From Verrucomicrobiota bacterium JB022 (GTDB lineage Bacteria > Verrucomicrobiota > Verrucomicrobiia > Opitutales > Oceanipulchritudinaceae), in contig JAUTCQ010000020.1 in the NCBI GenBank assembly GCA_030673845.1, positions 1 to 64,000 on the forward strand: a DNA stretch of 64,000 nt, read 5' to 3'. Of this stretch, positions 55,082 to 64,000 are shown one piece after another. A program made the translations under genes and the position numbers. The notes under the pieces are model-generated. The model was not told the origin of the DNA. It was given only the letters and a program-made list of their open reading frames with translations, and did no database searches. Numbering within the stretch: position 1 is the first letter of the stretch; the number at the start of each line of letters is the position of its first letter.

Positions 55082-57181
55082 CTACTCGGAGCCAGCCGCC
55101 GCCCAGCGGAAGACGGTGCCGTCGCGGCGATCAGGCACAGTGCCGGGCCAATCGGCGCCGTAGGGTTCACCTGTGCCCGAGTGGGTGCCGACGTAGCGGT
55201 GGGTGTGGAGCGACAACAGCATGCACTCTCCGCGCAGCATGTCTTGCCACATGAAGAGGCTGCCAGCGCTCTCCTTGGCCATCAGGCGCACATCGGAGGA
55301 CAGCCCCTCGCCCACCACGGTGAGGAAACCGCCTTCCAGCGCCTCCAACGCCACCTTGCCTTGCCCGCGATCATGCACCCGGAATTGCACGCGCGCACCC
55401 GAGGCCTGTTCAGTGCCGGGCCGCGCGCGATGGAGCATGCCATGCGGGCTGGCCCAAAGCAGCGAATCGTCGGCCAGGTTAGCGAGCGTGATCACTTGAC
55501 CCAGCGGCACGTTTTGCGAGCGGTCGGCCATTGGTTCGTCGACCTCGAAGCGGCGGAAGTCCGCATACCCGCCCTCCCGGCCTTCGGTATTGAAGGCAAA
55601 GAGCGCGTGGCGGGTGCCCTGAAAGGTCTTGAGCTGGTAAGGCAGACGGATATCGTCACCCAGTTGCACGAACTCACCGCCCTCTTCTCGATAGCTGAGC
55701 TGTGCCACGTCGTGGTCGTAATCCCCGGTGGTGCGCAGCGTAAACTGGGGAGAGGAAACCGAGCGCTCCAACGTCTGATTGCTCAGTTGGTCGTACCAAC
55801 GCAGGACAAGGCCGTCGCTGGTGCGGGCAAGGCCGATCCAGGCATACGGGATGTTGAGCAAGGCCAGCCCGGCCACGTCGCCGGGTTGCAGGCCCGAGGC
55901 GTCGAGCTCGACCGTTGCGGTGGAGACGGGGCCGATCACACGCTGGGTCAGACTGTTGCGTGCCCAGAGGAAGTGGTCGGCGGGCATCGTATGCAGCCGC
56001 AGCGCGCCGGGCTGCTCGGTCAGCGACCACTTGGCGTCGACCGGGTTGTGATTCCACTGCCAGACGGGCAGCAGCTCTGGCCCGTCAAAGTCATCGCTGC
56101 GTTGGTAAGGTGCGGTGGGTTCGACCACCGCTTCGACCGCTGGTTTGGTCCACGTGCGCGGCGAGCGACCGAGGTTGCCGGGCAGCCCGAAGAACGGCCA
56201 GCCGTCTTTCCAGGTGACGGGCGAGAGGAAAGTCGTGCGGCCGATGGAGCGGAAATCCATCATGGAGAAGCCCCACCAGTCGCCATTGGGGAGGTCGACA
56301 ATCCCGCCTTGGTGGAGCGGCACGGCGGCCTGAAAGTTGCCCGGTGGAGGGTCGAGCTGGAAATCGAAGCCGGGTCCTGGCACCCCACGCCCGAGGCCGG
56401 AATTGCCGACCCACCAGCCGCGCTGGGTGCCCATGGTTTCGCGCGCGCTGATCACGATGGTCTCGTAAGGGCCCTCGGGCCGGTCGGCACGGGCGCACTG
56501 CATCCGGCCCACGGGGGCGTAGTTGGCGCTGATGATGTAGTATTTGCCGTCGATCTTGTAGAAGTGGTGGCCCTCGCCCATCGCGTTGCCCCGTGGAATG
56601 ATGACGCGCTCGCTGCCCTCGACGAAGCCGCTGAAATCGGGCTTGATTTCGATCATCCGGACTTCGTCGTAGCTATACACGGCGTAGATCTTGCCATCGT
56701 CATCGAAGAGCACGGAAAGGTCGTGGATGCCGCCCCCCATGTTTTTGTGCTCCCAGGGGCCAGCAGGATCTTCGGAAATAAAGACCTGCATCCCATGCCG
56801 GTTTACGTTGGAGAAGATGTAGAATTTGCCGTCGTGGTAGCGGATGCAAGGCGCCCAGATGCCCTGCCCGTAGGCTTCCTTCCCGTCCTTCAGGTTGAAC
56901 TCCGGCCCCAGCTCCAGCCGGTCGGTGGCATAGCTGAGGAACTGCCAGTTGACGAGGTCCTTCGAGTGCAGTACGACGACGCCCGGCATGGCGTGCATGG
57001 TAGTGCCCGCGAGGTAAAAATCGTCTCCCACCCGGATCAGGTCGGGGTCGGAAAACTCGTCGTAGAAGAGCGGGTTGGTGAAGGTGCCGTTGCCGTTGTC
57101 GGCGGTCCATGAAGTCGCGGCCTGCACCAGCAGAGGCGCGGCATACGTGGTCGCCATGAGGGCAATGAGTGGGAGTTTCAT
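55082..57181 (-). CDS. Secreted GH43 beta-xylosidase/alpha-arabinofuranosidase
   Basis: The 699-aa protein has a signal peptide (about 1-22) and a GH43 five-bladed propeller (about 33-350) with base D45 (FSDPD), pKa-tuning D154 (GIHDLS) and acid E203 (MGEGHHFYK). A C-terminal GH43-C2 beta-sandwich (about 375-565) and a beta-trefoil-like tail (about 580-695) follow. The layout fits subfamily-12-type enzymes acting on xylan or arabinoxylan. It begins 14 bases after the GH115 stop and must be co-transcribed with it. The leader has AACCTCCTG, not a Shine-Dalgarno site. Confidence 0.9.
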   Translation of the reverse strand: MKLPLIALMATTYAAPLLVQAATSWTADNGNGTFTNPLFYDEFSDPDLIRVGDDFYLAGTTMHAMPGVVVLHSKDLVNWQFLSYATDRLELGPEFNLKDGKEAYGQGIWAPCIRYHDGKFYIFSNVNRHGMQVFISEDPAGPWEHKNMGGGIHDLSVLFDDDGKIYAVYSYDEVRMIEIKPDFSGFVEGSERVIIPRGNAMGEGHHFYKIDGKYYIISANYAPVGRMQCARADRPEGPYETIVISARETMGTQRGWWVGNSGLGRGVPGPGFDFQLDPPPGNFQAAVPLHQGGIVDLPNGDWWGFSMMDFRSIGRTTFLSPVTWKDGWPFFGLPGNLGRSPRTWTKPAVEAVVEPTAPYQRSDDFDGPELLPVWQWNHNPVDAKWSLTEQPGALRLHTMPADHFLWARNSLTQRVIGPVSTATVELDASGLQPGDVAGLALLNIPYAWIGLARTSDGLVLRWYDQLSNQTLERSVSSPQFTLRTTGDYDHDVAQLSYREEGGEFVQLGDDIRLPYQLKTFQGTRHALFAFNTEGREGGYADFRRFEVDEPMADRSQNVPLGQVITLANLADDSLLWASPHGMLHRARPGTEQASGARVQFRVHDRGQGKVALEALEGGFLTVVGEGLSSDVRLMAKESAGSLFMWQDMLRGECMLLSLHTHRYVGTHSGTGEPYGADWPGTVPDRRDGTVFRWAAAGSE

Positions 57182-57195
57182 GGGGTAGCAGGAGG

Positions 57196-60100
57196 TTAGC
57201 GTTGGATGGCGGAGGGGTCTCCAGTGGGGGCAGGCGCGTGGTCCTCGGCAGCACGTGGGCCGAGCAGTTCGGCCAGCAGCGGCACTAGGTTGCGCGCCCA
57301 AATTTCGTAGCCCTGCAGCGAAAGGTGGAGCCGGTCCACTGTCACGCCCTCGTAAAGCTGACCGTCCGCATCGGCGAGCTGATCGTTGATATTGAGGAAA
57401 CGCACCCGTTCGCCATCGGCCAGGAGCGCAAGCTGTCGGTTGGCTTCGGCGATCACGGCGTTGCTGTGCGGGCTGTCGTTGCGTGGGAAGATGGCGGTAA
57501 GGATAATCGTAGCGTCGGGCACCTTGGCCTGAATCGTCTCGATCAAGGCCGCGACCCCCTCGGCCACGTCGGCGGCGCGCTCAGGCTTTTCCCCATTGCC
57601 GATATTGTTTGTGCCGGCGAGGAGCACGACCACCTTCGGTCTCAGGCCGTCGAGTTCTCCATTCTGGATGCGCCAGAGCATGTGGTGGGTGCTGTCCCCA
57701 CCCCAGCCGAAATTGGCGGCGTTCCAGCCGTGAAACTGCTCGCGCCAGTGGGTGAGAAACTCCGGGTAATCGGTCGCACCCCAACGGCGGGTAATCGAGT
57801 CGCCGAGGAAGTAGAGGTCGATCTGGCCTTGCTGGGCCTTCTCCAGCAACTGCTGGTGCGCGATGCGGCCATTCTCATTCCAAGGCTCGTAGGCGACGTG
57901 CGGCGCGGCGTGCACCGGCTCCGGCACTGGGCCGAAGTAGCTGGGGCGGACCTCCCCGGTGTGCACGACGAGCTTTTGCAGCACGATGCCGGGATCGACC
58001 ATCCAGACCTTGAGCGTATGCACGCCAGCGGCGGGCACGTTGAGCATCGTGGAGGTGGTGACGGCGTTGTTGCGCACCCAGTCGTGCCAGCCGCGGATGG
58101 CGGGGGCCGACTTGTCGGGGCGCGTGGTCGGGTCTTCGTAGCGAGTTCCCTCAAAGAGGTCCACGATCTGGGCCGGTTGGTCGTTGAGCGACACCGCCAG
58201 ACGGACGCCTCTGCCGGGCAGCACGCCGAGCGCGACGCCCGTGATCAAATCGAGCGGCACCTCGCCTGCCTGCGGGAAGAGCACACGGTATTCGAGACGG
58301 GGCGCGTCGTGCGGCGGCAGGATGCTCTGGGCAGTAGTGGGGAAGATACTCAGGCCGGAGGGGCCGCGCCCGTAATCGGGGATGCGCTCCCAACGGGCAC
58401 TGGGCGCCGGCACGTTGGCCATCGCCTGCTCGGCATGGATCGCGACCGGGCCGGTCAGACTGCCGAAGAAGGGACGGGCGGCGAGGTGGTTTTCCTTTGA
58501 GCGCAAGGTATCGACCTGCACCCGGACACGCTGCTGACCCGACTGCACCGTCACGTAGGCCTGAGCTTCACCGACGGGGGCCTTCGTCCAGTCGATGTCG
58601 ACCCACACGCGCTGATCCTGCGCAAGGTCGCCGGAGGTGGTGCTGAGCCTGACCCAAGGCTCGCTGGCCGTAGCCTGGAAAGATAGGGTCTTTTCGCCCT
58701 GACGGAAGACGTCGATCCAGCGGCGTTGTTGGCCGATGGAATCGAAGCCCGGCAGCGTGAGTGCCTTGGCCTCCTGCGGCCAAGCGGCTTCGGAGCCTTC
58801 GATTGCGACGCCGAGCAGGGCCTTGCCCGAAAGCTTGGGCTCGACCACTTCAGGCATGATGTTTGTCTTCGGGTCCGACCAGGTGGTGTAGCCGATGCGG
58901 GTTTGCGCCATCATGTGGTTCCACTTGCCATCGGCCACAGCGTGGTAAGCCTCGGTCAGCTCCGCGTCTTGCGCGAACAGCTCGCGGGCCAGTTTGGCTT
59001 CGGCGAGCGTGCTCGCACGGCCTTGTTTTGCGTATAGCTGGTTGCGCCCCGCCGCCAGATAGAGGCGCGCGACGGTGGCGGAGGCGACGACCGGATACTG
59101 CACCAGCTGGAAGTAGGCATCGCGCTGTTCGGCCGGGATTTGTGCCCCCACCCGCTCGGCTTCCGCCACGAGATCTTGCCAAGCGGCATCCACGCGCTGG
59201 GCCTCGCGGTAGTTGACGAAGCTGAAGGTGTCGGGCTCCAGCAGCTCCGGCTTGCGCCAGGCGTTGTACTTGGCGTATTTGGCCACGAGGTCGGCAATGG
59301 CAGCCTCGTGCTCCGGGCCAAACTCGCGCTCGGCCCAGCGGCGGGTCCAGGCGTCGATCCGCTCCTTCGGAAGCGCCTCGGGATCCCATGCCAGCCGCAG
59401 GAAAAACTCGATTGGCAGCTCCATCGGCTTGAGGTCGCCCACGTTGACGATCCAGACGCGGTCGGCGCCGTAGTCGGCTGCCATCGTCATTTGCTCCCAG
59501 ATTTTGGGCTGCGGGCTGACATTCATCCACTTGTAGGAGCGCGGCGAGCCTACGTAATCGAAATGGTAGTAGATGCCCGCGCCACCCGAGCGCTTGCGTT
59601 CTTCGGCGGTCGGCAGGCGGCGGTTGTTGCCCCAGTTGTCGTCGCACCAGAGCAGCGTGATGTCGTCGGGCACGCGCATGCCCTCGGCATAGTAGTCGGC
59701 CACCTCCTTGTAGAGGGCCCAGATTTGCGGCACCTCCTCCGGTTTCTTGCCCAGCACGTCGGCAATGATGGCGCGCTGGTCGTCGACGACTTTCTCCAGC
59801 AAGGCGATGTTGGCGGCCATGTCGTCGTCACCTGCCATCGGCTCATCGCCGTCGCCGCGCATGCCCACCGTAATCAGCGTTTCATAGTCGCGGTTGCGCT
59901 CGATACCTGCGCGGAAGAAACGCTGGAGGCCCTCTTCGTTGGTGGCGTAATTCCACTCGCCGTTGCCCATCTTCTGGCGGTGCATCGTCCAATCGTGGTG
60001 GGCGCGCATCATCGGCTCGTGGTGCGAGGTGCCGATTACGATACCGTATTCATCGGCGAGGCGGGCACTCTCGGGGTCGGCCTCGTAGAGCGACTTGCCC

Positions 60101-60843
60101 CACATGGCGGGCCAGAGGTAGTTGGCGCGCAGGCGCAACAACAGCTCGTACATATGGACGTACATCTTGGAATTGATGCCGCCGAACTGCTCACGCGCCC
60201 ACGGGCCGAAGGCGGGCTCTTCGTCGTTGATAAAAATGCCGCGATACTTGACCACCGGGGGGCCTTGCACGTGCGCACCTGCAGCGATGAAAAGCTCCGG
60301 CTGGCGAGCAGGCGGCACGTCGGCCCACCAATACCAGGGTGATACGCCGATTTGCTCCGACACCTCGTAGATGCCGTAGATCGTACCCCGTTTGTCCGAG
60401 CCAGCGATCACGAGCGCCTGCTCCACGCCCGGCATCGGGTCATCCACCGTCGCGATGAGAAACGATTCCCATTGCCCCGCGATGGGCTGGGTGTCGATCT
60501 TGCCCGCACGGGCAAGGCTGTCGATCAAGGTGCTGTGGCCGAGCGTGCCGATGAGCACTGCGGGCTGGCCGCGCGGCGTCTCCTGGGTGCGTAGCTCAGG
60601 GCGGCGGTCGGTCACGCGTTCGATGTCGGCCTGAAGATCGCCTGCGGCTCGAATGACACCGGCGTGATCGTTGGCGTCGACATACAGGGTGGCGGCCTGC
60701 TCCCCCGCCACCAGAGGGAATGCACCGTCGGTGGGGCCATCGGCGACGAGGTCGACCGGCAATCCCAGACTGGGGCGAGCAAAGGCCGCAGCCGTGAAGC
60801 CGAGCAGTAAAAAGAGAAAGGCGGGGCGGGCTCTTAGTCTCAT
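57196..60843 (-). CDS. GH115 xylan alpha-glucuronidase fused to SGNH esterase
   Basis: The 1215-aa protein has a signal peptide (about 1-22) and a GH115 enzyme (about 40-850) with motifs GIFINDEEPAFGPW, MYELLLRLRANYLWPAMWGKS, HHEPMMRAHHDW and LLWCDDNWGNNRRLP. GH115 removes (4-O-methyl)glucuronic acid from xylan. After a beta region a complete SGNH/GDSL hydrolase (about 990-1190) follows: GDSIT (S1016), AGTNNIG, and the DRLH dyad (D1170, H1173). It probably removes an ester group, such as acetyl, from the same substrate. The leader contains ACACCTCCTTAAG before the ATG, oddly the anti-Shine-Dalgarno sequence itself. Confidence 0.9.
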   Translation of the reverse strand: MRLRARPAFLFLLLGFTAAAFARPSLGLPVDLVADGPTDGAFPLVAGEQAATLYVDANDHAGVIRAAGDLQADIERVTDRRPELRTQETPRGQPAVLIGTLGHSTLIDSLARAGKIDTQPIAGQWESFLIATVDDPMPGVEQALVIAGSDKRGTIYGIYEVSEQIGVSPWYWWADVPPARQPELFIAAGAHVQGPPVVKYRGIFINDEEPAFGPWAREQFGGINSKMYVHMYELLLRLRANYLWPAMWGKSLYEADPESARLADEYGIVIGTSHHEPMMRAHHDWTMHRQKMGNGEWNYATNEEGLQRFFRAGIERNRDYETLITVGMRGDGDEPMAGDDDMAANIALLEKVVDDQRAIIADVLGKKPEEVPQIWALYKEVADYYAEGMRVPDDITLLWCDDNWGNNRRLPTAEERKRSGGAGIYYHFDYVGSPRSYKWMNVSPQPKIWEQMTMAADYGADRVWIVNVGDLKPMELPIEFFLRLAWDPEALPKERIDAWTRRWAEREFGPEHEAAIADLVAKYAKYNAWRKPELLEPDTFSFVNYREAQRVDAAWQDLVAEAERVGAQIPAEQRDAYFQLVQYPVVASATVARLYLAAGRNQLYAKQGRASTLAEAKLARELFAQDAELTEAYHAVADGKWNHMMAQTRIGYTTWSDPKTNIMPEVVEPKLSGKALLGVAIEGSEAAWPQEAKALTLPGFDSIGQQRRWIDVFRQGEKTLSFQATASEPWVRLSTTSGDLAQDQRVWVDIDWTKAPVGEAQAYVTVQSGQQRVRVQVDTLRSKENHLAARPFFGSLTGPVAIHAEQAMANVPAPSARWERIPDYGRGPSGLSIFPTTAQSILPPHDAPRLEYRVLFPQAGEVPLDLITGVALGVLPGRGVRLAVSLNDQPAQIVDLFEGTRYEDPTTRPDKSAPAIRGWHDWVRNNAVTTSTMLNVPAAGVHTLKVWMVDPGIVLQKLVVHTGEVRPSYFGPVPEPVHAAPHVAYEPWNENGRIAHQQLLEKAQQGQIDLYFLGDSITRRWGATDYPEFLTHWREQFHGWNAANFGWGGDSTHHMLWRIQNGELDGLRPKVVVLLAGTNNIGNGEKPERAADVAEGVAALIETIQAKVPDATIILTAIFPRNDSPHSNAVIAEANRQLALLADGERVRFLNINDQLADADGQLYEGVTVDRLHLSLQGYEIWARNLVPLLAELLGPRAAEDHAPAPTGDPSAIQR

Positions 60844-60952
60844 CTTAAGGAGGTGTGAGGGGTTGAACAACGGGCAAGGCATGGGTATAAGGAGGCTGAG
60901 GGTGGCCCGAGGGGCGTCACCGGAGAGGAGGAGGTGGAATCGTGCGGCGAGG

Positions 60953-61579
60953 CTATTCCAGCACGATGATGCCGCGCCGCACCGCCGCCAAAATGGCCTG
61001 CGTGCGGTCGGCGACGTGGAGCTTGGATAGGATGTTGGTGAGGTGCACCTTTACGGTGCCTTCGACAAGGTGGAGCTGAGAGGCGATGTCTTTGTTGCTC
61101 ATACCCTTGGCGACGAGCATCAGCACCTCCAGTTCGCGTTTCGAAAGTTGGGAAATGGCCCGGCGGCTGACCCGGCTCGCGATCTCTGCCGGCATGTATT
61201 GCTCACCGTTGGCGACGCGGCGGATACCCTCCAGCAGGCTCTCCAGCGGCATGTCTTTGACGACAAAGCCGGAGGCCCCGGCGTCGAAGGCCTGCAGAAC
61301 CTCGTCGCCACTCGCGTAGTTGCTGAAGACGAGCACGCGGGCACCGGGGAACTCGTCGCGCAAGTGCTTGATCGTCTCCAGGCCACCCGTCTTGGGCATG
61401 CGCAAATCGAGCACCACGACATCGGGCGAACAACGGCGGTAAGCTTCCATGGCTTCCTCGCCATTCTCGGCCTCGGCCACCACTTCGAGGTCTGGCTCGC
61501 CATGGGCGGCGGTGGCCAGCCCCATGCGGAGCACGATGTGGTCATCGACGAGCAGGATTCTGATCTTGCGAGTAGTCAT
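60953..61579 (-). CDS. NarL/LuxR-type response regulator
   Basis: The 208-aa protein has a receiver domain with LLVDDH at the N-terminus and phospho-acceptor D58 in VVVLDLRMPKTGG, and a LuxR HTH (about 143-205; LSKRELEVLMLVAKGMSNKDIA, TVKVHLTNILSKL). The start MTTRKIRIL overlaps the end of the histidine kinase gene by 38 bases, so they are translated together. It lies 109 bases upstream of the GH115 gene on the same strand and probably controls xylan genes. Confidence 0.92.
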   Translation of the reverse strand: MTTRKIRILLVDDHIVLRMGLATAAHGEPDLEVVAEAENGEEAMEAYRRCSPDVVVLDLRMPKTGGLETIKHLRDEFPGARVLVFSNYASGDEVLQAFDAGASGFVVKDMPLESLLEGIRRVANGEQYMPAEIASRVSRRAISQLSKRELEVLMLVAKGMSNKDIASQLHLVEGTVKVHLTNILSKLHVADRTQAILAAVRRGIIVLE

Positions 61580-64000
61580 CGGTAAACTGGGCTCTCCTTT
61601 CCTGGCTGGGGGCGATGGGCAGCTCGATTCGCACGGTGGTGCCCTGCCCCCGGCGGCTGACGAAGTTGAGGCGACCGTCGATCTTGGCGACGCGCGCACG
61701 CATCCCGCGCAGGCCGAAATGGCCGGGGCCTTCCGCCAGCGCTTCGTCGGTCGAAAAGCCGGTGCCATAGTCGCGCACTTCCAGCACCACGCGCTCGGGC
61801 TCGTAGACGAGGCTGACGTCGATACGGTCGGTATGGCTGTGGCGCATGGCGTTGGTGATGGCCTCCTGCGCGATGCGGAGCAGGTGGTGCTGCTTACTGG
61901 GCTCGAGCACGATCGCGCGGCCTGCAGTCGAGACTTCCACCGCCGGGCTGCCCGAAGTTACCATTTGGGCCATGGTGCGAAGTGCGCCCGCGAGATCGGC
62001 GTCTTCGAGGAAGGGCGATTCGAGGTCCCAAATCGCCTGCTGCACTTCCTCGCGCGTAAACGAGACCATCTTGCGCGCCATGGTGAGGCGCGAGCGCACC
62101 TCGGGTTGCAACTCGGCCAGCTTCAGCGTGGCATCGAGCTGCAGGATGAGGCCGGTAAGCCCTTGCTGCACGCTGTCGTGCATCTCTTCGGCCAAGCGGT
62201 TGCGTTCGGCCAGCGTGGCGGAGAGGCGGACTTCATCGGTCAGGCGCGCCATCGTCTCTTTCAGCTTTTCGGTGCGCTCGTGGACGAGCTTCTCCAGCAT
62301 GGCGTGTTTGCGGCTGGCCTGGCGGACCACGTAGGCGCGGAAGAGCCCGACCGCCGTCAGGAGCAGTAGCCCGTAGATCGGGTAAATTACAGGCTGGCGA
62401 AACCAGGGAGGCTCCACCCGAAACGCCACCACGGCCGGTCGACCGATTGGGCTGCCACCGTCGAGCAGCTGCGCCTCGACCTCGTAATCGCCTTCCCAAA
62501 GGTTGGGCAGCGCGAGCAACGAATCGGTGCTCAGCATCGTCCATTCGGTGGAGCCACGGCGGATGTGGAAGCGGTAGGAGAGCGCCTGCAGCGTTGGGTA
62601 GCCACCGGCGAAAAAGCGGAAAACGAGGTGATTGCGGTCATAGGGCACAGCCTCGGGCAGACGGTCGGCGAGCCCGGCCGAGTAGAGATCGTCGCCCGTA
62701 CGGCCATCGGTGACGGACACGAGTTGCGGCGACACCTCCAGGTGGTGCGAGGCGGGCATCTCGCGGTCGAGCCGGTAAAAGGAGGACTCGGTCGAGACCC
62801 ATATCTGGTCGTCGCCCACGAGGTGGAGGACAGGATAGCGGTCGGGGAAGCGACCGGCAAAAGGGCTCTCCCAGTGGCCCAGATCCATGCCCTCGCGCAC
62901 CAGGATCCCGTTTTCGTGTGCGCCCCACCAGTAGCCTTCGGCGTCTTGCGCGATGCGCTTGATCGGGTATGGAGCCTCGCTCAGTTTCCGGTCCAGCTCG
63001 GGGGCGTCGATAAAGCGCTCGGTAGCCTCGTCGTAATAGCGGCGCTCGTTATCGGGGCCGCTGAGCACGACGGTGTCGCCGATACTGCCGAGGTTGACCC
63101 AGGTCGGTTCGCCCCAGTCGTCCAGATCGAACACTTCGCTACGCAGCTGGCCATCGCGATAGCTGATGCGGGCGGCGAGGTTGAGCCCCAACTCGATCCA
63201 GGCCGAGTGCCCGACCGAATGCACTACCCAAGGGAAGCCGACACCGGGGACACGGGGGGCACACTCGGTCCATTGGCTGCCATTCCAGCGGAGAATGGCC
63301 AGCTCTGCCATGCCGATGACGTAACACAGGCCGTCCTCGGTCATGACGAGGCGGGAGGCATCCAGGTCGCCCAAAACCTGCTGGAAACCGTTTTCCATGC
63401 GTGCGTAAACACCCGTGGCATTGCCCACCAGCATCTGCTCACCTGAGCCATCCACGCCCCAGGCCCCGCCGGTCGGGGCGTGCGCCACCTGCTCAAAGCG
63501 GTAAGACAGCCCGTCGTCGGCCAGCGTCAGGTCATAGAGCCGCCCATGTGAGGCGATGACGGTGTTGCCGCGCCACTGGATGACTTGCGGCCATTCGACG
63601 ATGACGCCCGAACGCTGGTCGATGACTGAGATGCCTGTGCGGTAGAGGACCTTTTGCACCGAGACTTCCGTCGTCAGCCAAAGCACGCCTTCCTCGTTGG
63701 CTGCGATGTCGAAGACACGCTGGTATTCGGCGGTGGTCAGCGAACAGAGCAGGTTACCCTCGGGCGAGAAGACAAACACCCCCTCGCCATCGACCGCCAT
63801 GGCCACGCCCCCCTCTGGCAGGGGTGCCAGGCAAGAGACGGAGCCTTTGGTCCGGGTACCCAGGGGGCTGTGCCAGAGGCTGATGCCAGCGGCGTCGAGC
63901 CGCATCAAGGTATCGCCGGTGGTGGAAAACAGCATCGTCTCTGGGCTGACCCTCGCCACCTCGTCGACCACCAGACCGGATGCAACCACCTCCGTGCTGC
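61542..64000 (-). CDS. Propeller-sensor histidine kinase, 5' end outside the window
   Basis: At least 818 residues are visible; the frame is open to the window edge, so the N-terminus is missing (a GTG at 63989 is internal or incidental). WD-like propeller repeats (about the first 470 residues, for example GGVAMAVDGEGVFVFSPEGNLL) are followed by a Y_Y_Y domain, one membrane helix (VIYPIYGLLLLTAVGLFRAYVV), a HisKA_3 dimer helix with the phospho-His in EEMHDSVQQGL, and an ATPase domain (EAITNAMRHSHTD, RDYGTGFS, FGLRGM). Such periplasmic propeller sensors often detect glycan fragments. It pairs with the overlapping response regulator. Confidence 0.9.
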   Translation of the reverse strand, partial: STEVVASGLVVDEVARVSPETMLFSTTGDTLMRLDAAGISLWHSPLGTRTKGSVSCLAPLPEGGVAMAVDGEGVFVFSPEGNLLCSLTTAEYQRVFDIAANEEGVLWLTTEVSVQKVLYRTGISVIDQRSGVIVEWPQVIQWRGNTVIASHGRLYDLTLADDGLSYRFEQVAHAPTGGAWGVDGSGEQMLVGNATGVYARMENGFQQVLGDLDASRLVMTEDGLCYVIGMAELAILRWNGSQWTECAPRVPGVGFPWVVHSVGHSAWIELGLNLAARISYRDGQLRSEVFDLDDWGEPTWVNLGSIGDTVVLSGPDNERRYYDEATERFIDAPELDRKLSEAPYPIKRIAQDAEGYWWGAHENGILVREGMDLGHWESPFAGRFPDRYPVLHLVGDDQIWVSTESSFYRLDREMPASHHLEVSPQLVSVTDGRTGDDLYSAGLADRLPEAVPYDRNHLVFRFFAGGYPTLQALSYRFHIRRGSTEWTMLSTDSLLALPNLWEGDYEVEAQLLDGGSPIGRPAVVAFRVEPPWFRQPVIYPIYGLLLLTAVGLFRAYVVRQASRKHAMLEKLVHERTEKLKETMARLTDEVRLSATLAERNRLAEEMHDSVQQGLTGLILQLDATLKLAELQPEVRSRLTMARKMVSFTREEVQQAIWDLESPFLEDADLAGALRTMAQMVTSGSPAVEVSTAGRAIVLEPSKQHHLLRIAQEAITNAMRHSHTDRIDVSLVYEPERVVLEVRDYGTGFSTDEALAEGPGHFGLRGMRARVAKIDGRLNFVSRRGQGTTVRIELPIAPSQERRAQFTDDYSQDQNPARR

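Noticed and set aside
1-64000. CRISPR arrays, tRNA/rRNA genes, insertion sequences, phage genes
   Set aside because: No regularly spaced direct repeats, clover-leaf sequence, transposase, integrase or phage structural gene was recognised on reading either strand.

Overview
The window looks like chromosomal DNA of a Verrucomicrobiota bacterium, most likely class Opitutia. The reasons are the large secreted glycan-degrading enzymes, a pectin lyase on a beta-helix-like stalk ending in a DYNGDGISNF-type tail, a Trp-rich C-terminal duplication on a secreted protein, and a Gram-negative cell plan (porin, signal peptides). Most of it is GC-rich and tightly packed. The first ~2.8 kb is visibly more A+T-rich. 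No rRNA, tRNA, CRISPR array, phage or insertion sequence was recognised.

Region 1 (1-16.4 kb) is polysaccharide use: a secreted lectin-like protein, a GT2 glycosyltransferase, a GH2 enzyme, a HupE/UreJ-type membrane protein, a 1733-aa rhamnogalacturonan lyase (PL11), a GH3 glucosidase/xylosidase and a XylR-type regulator four bases behind it. An inverted repeat ATCCCT-TGTTTY-AGGGAT occurs upstream of GH2 and again in the divergent PL11/GH3 promoter.

Region 2 (16.4-33.1 kb) is nitrate assimilation on the minus strand: porin, NrtA, NrtB with a large coiled-coil insert, two NrtC/D-type ATPases, NirA, a fused DmsB-DmsC protein, NasA, a CysJ-like diflavin reductase and a MOSC protein. A NasS-like cytosolic nitrate-binding protein is divergent from a LysR regulator; no NasT is seen. 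Four gaps in this run carry long imperfect inverted repeats of two related families, and T-N11-A palindromes lie upstream of nrtA and the porin gene. Region 3 (33.1-37.1 kb) makes the molybdenum cofactor for NasA: moaE, moaD, mobA, moaC, moeA and the divergent moaA.

Region 4 (37.1-43.7 kb) is nitric-oxide defence: a DUF59 protein, a haem-copper-oxidase-like membrane protein and DUF2249 (all ATGA-coupled), a Crp/Fnr regulator with an FNR-type box, a di-iron Fe-S repair protein, a quinol NO reductase and an Rrf2 regulator. Region 5 (43.7-47.0 kb) has a Ski2-like helicase and a DUF2911 lipoprotein-like protein.

Region 6 (47.1-55.1 kb) is the most intriguing: seven co-directional, mostly overlapping genes encoding a secreted PIG-L deacetylase, a 39-aa membrane peptide, an SSS symporter, a 257-aa protein that looks like a miniature BshC, BshB, BshA and a TlpA-type thioredoxin. 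This suggests a compact bacillithiol (or related thiol) synthesis module joined to a periplasmic deacetylase/uptake branch. Region 7 (55.1-64 kb) is xylan use: GH43, a GH115-SGNH esterase fusion, and a NarL-type response regulator with a propeller-sensor histidine kinase that runs off the window.

Translation starts fall in two classes. Several genes inside packed operons (nasA, moaD, moaE, mobA) have GGAGG-like sites, whereas many first genes have pyrimidine-rich CCUCC leaders with no Shine-Dalgarno sequence.
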